A stretch of 64,000 bases of DNA from CAYYKK01 sp046351395 (GTDB lineage: Bacteria; Myxococcota_A; Polyangia; Polyangiales; Polyangiaceae): NCBI GenBank assembly GCA_046351395.1, contig JAXLYP010000013.1:1-64000 (forward strand), read 5' to 3'. The translations under genes were made by a program, and so were the position numbers. Shown here piece after piece: positions 63,325 to 64,000 of the stretch; within the stretch, counting starts at the first letter, position 1; each line of letters begins with the position of its first letter. The notes below the pieces were generated by a model that ran no database searches, was not told the origin of the DNA, and was given only the letters and a program-made list of their open reading frames with translations.

Positions 63325-64000
63325 GTGGGCTCGCGGGGGGCAGCGCGAACGTGGCGGGCGCGAGGCCTGCGATCACGCTCGGCTTGGTGGACGTGCGGGA
63401 GGCGTTCTCCGTGGCGAAGAGGAGCGTGAACCCGTCGAACCGGATCACGCTCGGCTCGCGCACGTCGAGGAGCGCGTTCGGCGCGAGCAGGATCGCCGAG
63501 GATCGCTCGAGCGCTCGGTCGGCGCCGTCGAGGAAGCGCGAGGCGATGCCGATTTGGGCGCCCGTCTTGGTCGGCGCGGTGAAGTACACGTCGAGGATCG
63601 GGCGCCCCTCCTCCGACGCGCGCTGGACCGCACACGGTGAACCCGCGGACGTGAGGACCGGCGCGTCGGACGCGAGCGTGAAGGCGTGGCCGTCCGGAGA
63701 AGTGGCCTCGAGGATCGCGGGGCCGTCGACCTCGAAGAACATGTCGAACGTCCCGTCCGCGAGCTGCACCACGCTCGGGCTCGATCCGTCGAGCAGGGGC
63801 TCGGGATCGAACTCGAACGATGCGCCGTCCGCGCTCGTGGCGAGGGCGATGCCGCCCCCGGTCTCCACGTAGAGAAAGATCCCCGACGGCGTTCGCACCG
63901 CGCTCGGCGCGCCGACGTGGCCGTCCATCCAGTCGAGCGTCGGCGTCAGCACGACCGTCCCCGGAACGGGGAAGCTCCGCCCGTCGACCGCGTCGAAGCG
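63320..64000 (-). CDS. Beta-propeller glycosidase-like protein, partial
   Basis: The frame is open to the right edge, so the N-terminus is missing; at least 227 codons are present. Repeated GH43/GH32-like strands GTPSGIFLYVETGGGIALAT, PSVVQLADGTFDMFFEVDGP, PSVIRFDGFTLLFATENAS with the SPSVV.L.DGTF and REPSVIRFDG motifs. Catalytic residues cannot be judged. Ends in a Pro/Ala tail without anchor. The stop lies in a hairpin. Confidence 0.66.
   Translation of the reverse strand, partial: RFDAVDGRSFPVPGTVVLTPTLDWMDGHVGAPSAVRTPSGIFLYVETGGGIALATSADGASFEFDPEPLLDGSSPSVVQLADGTFDMFFEVDGPAILEATSPDGHAFTLASDAPVLTSAGSPCAVQRASEEGRPILDVYFTAPTKTGAQIGIASRFLDGADRALERSSAILLAPNALLDVREPSVIRFDGFTLLFATENASRTSTKPSVIAGLAPATFALPPASPP

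Overview
The window looks like chromosome of a high-GC myxobacterium (Polyangiales/Sorangiineae type). This rests on several things seen in the sequence: many eukaryote-like Ser/Thr kinases, a kinase fused to a sigma-54 activator, PEGA and PE-PGRS-like glycine-rich proteins, many lipoproteins with Ser/Thr/Gly linkers, a MYXO-CTERM-type C-terminal tail, and strong G/C third-position bias in most genes. The species is not determinable from sequence alone. No rRNA or tRNA gene was seen.

Layout. 1-5345: nested mobile elements. The 3' end of an IS66 element lies beside the decayed end of an old IS21-like element, into which a complete IS21-family element (426-5260, 5-bp target duplication) has inserted; that IS21 in turn carries a group II intron. 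5400-5620: a four-repeat orphan CRISPR remnant. 5.75-10.2 kb: a lower-GC accessory island with a two-gene small-ORF operon behind a hairpin that traps its ribosome site, and a five-gene operon of unknown function divergent from an XRE regulator. 10.3-13.1 kb: a broken istB and a DUF4209/HEPN-like gene. 14.2-25.1 kb: a regulatory block with two paralogous sigma-factor/small-partner pairs, a HerA-like ATPase operon, a 42-bp tandem repeat array and two membrane Ser/Thr kinases. 25.1-27.8 kb: a PEGA protein and a PGRS-like lipoprotein.

27.75-29.4 kb: short lower-GC genes separated by attC-like structures (a possible remnant of an integron cassette array). 29.4-33.7 kb: a DUF1266 gene split by a complete IS66 (8-bp target duplication) plus probable immunity genes. 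33.45-43.2 kb: a type VI secretion effector operon on the minus strand, reading glycine-rich protein, unknown Pro-rich protein, VgrG, TPR protein, PAAR-like/Rhs toxin with a colicin E9-type HNH DNase tip, and an Im9-like immunity protein. 43.2-56.1 kb: mostly secreted lipoproteins and housekeeping-type singletons (PQQ-sugar-dehydrogenase-like/cytochrome operon, AhpD-like, CASTOR/POLLUX-like channel, B3/B4 domain, beta-helix protein with MYXO-CTERM, RidA, esterase). 56.1-63.3 kb: an operon of lipoprotein, kinase/AAA/TPR/GAF/sigma-54 activator fusion, and lipoprotein, with a strong -24/-12 promoter and GGTTACC repeats upstream; the same repeat lies upstream of a neighbouring Cys-rich lipoprotein gene, suggesting a local regulon. 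The last gene runs off the right edge.

Several otherwise good genes contain single-base frameshifts (IS66 tnpB and tnpC, the rhs core, the kinase/sigma-54 fusion, a caspase-like gene, a small membrane protein). Some sit in G runs, so read or assembly errors must be weighed against real decay.
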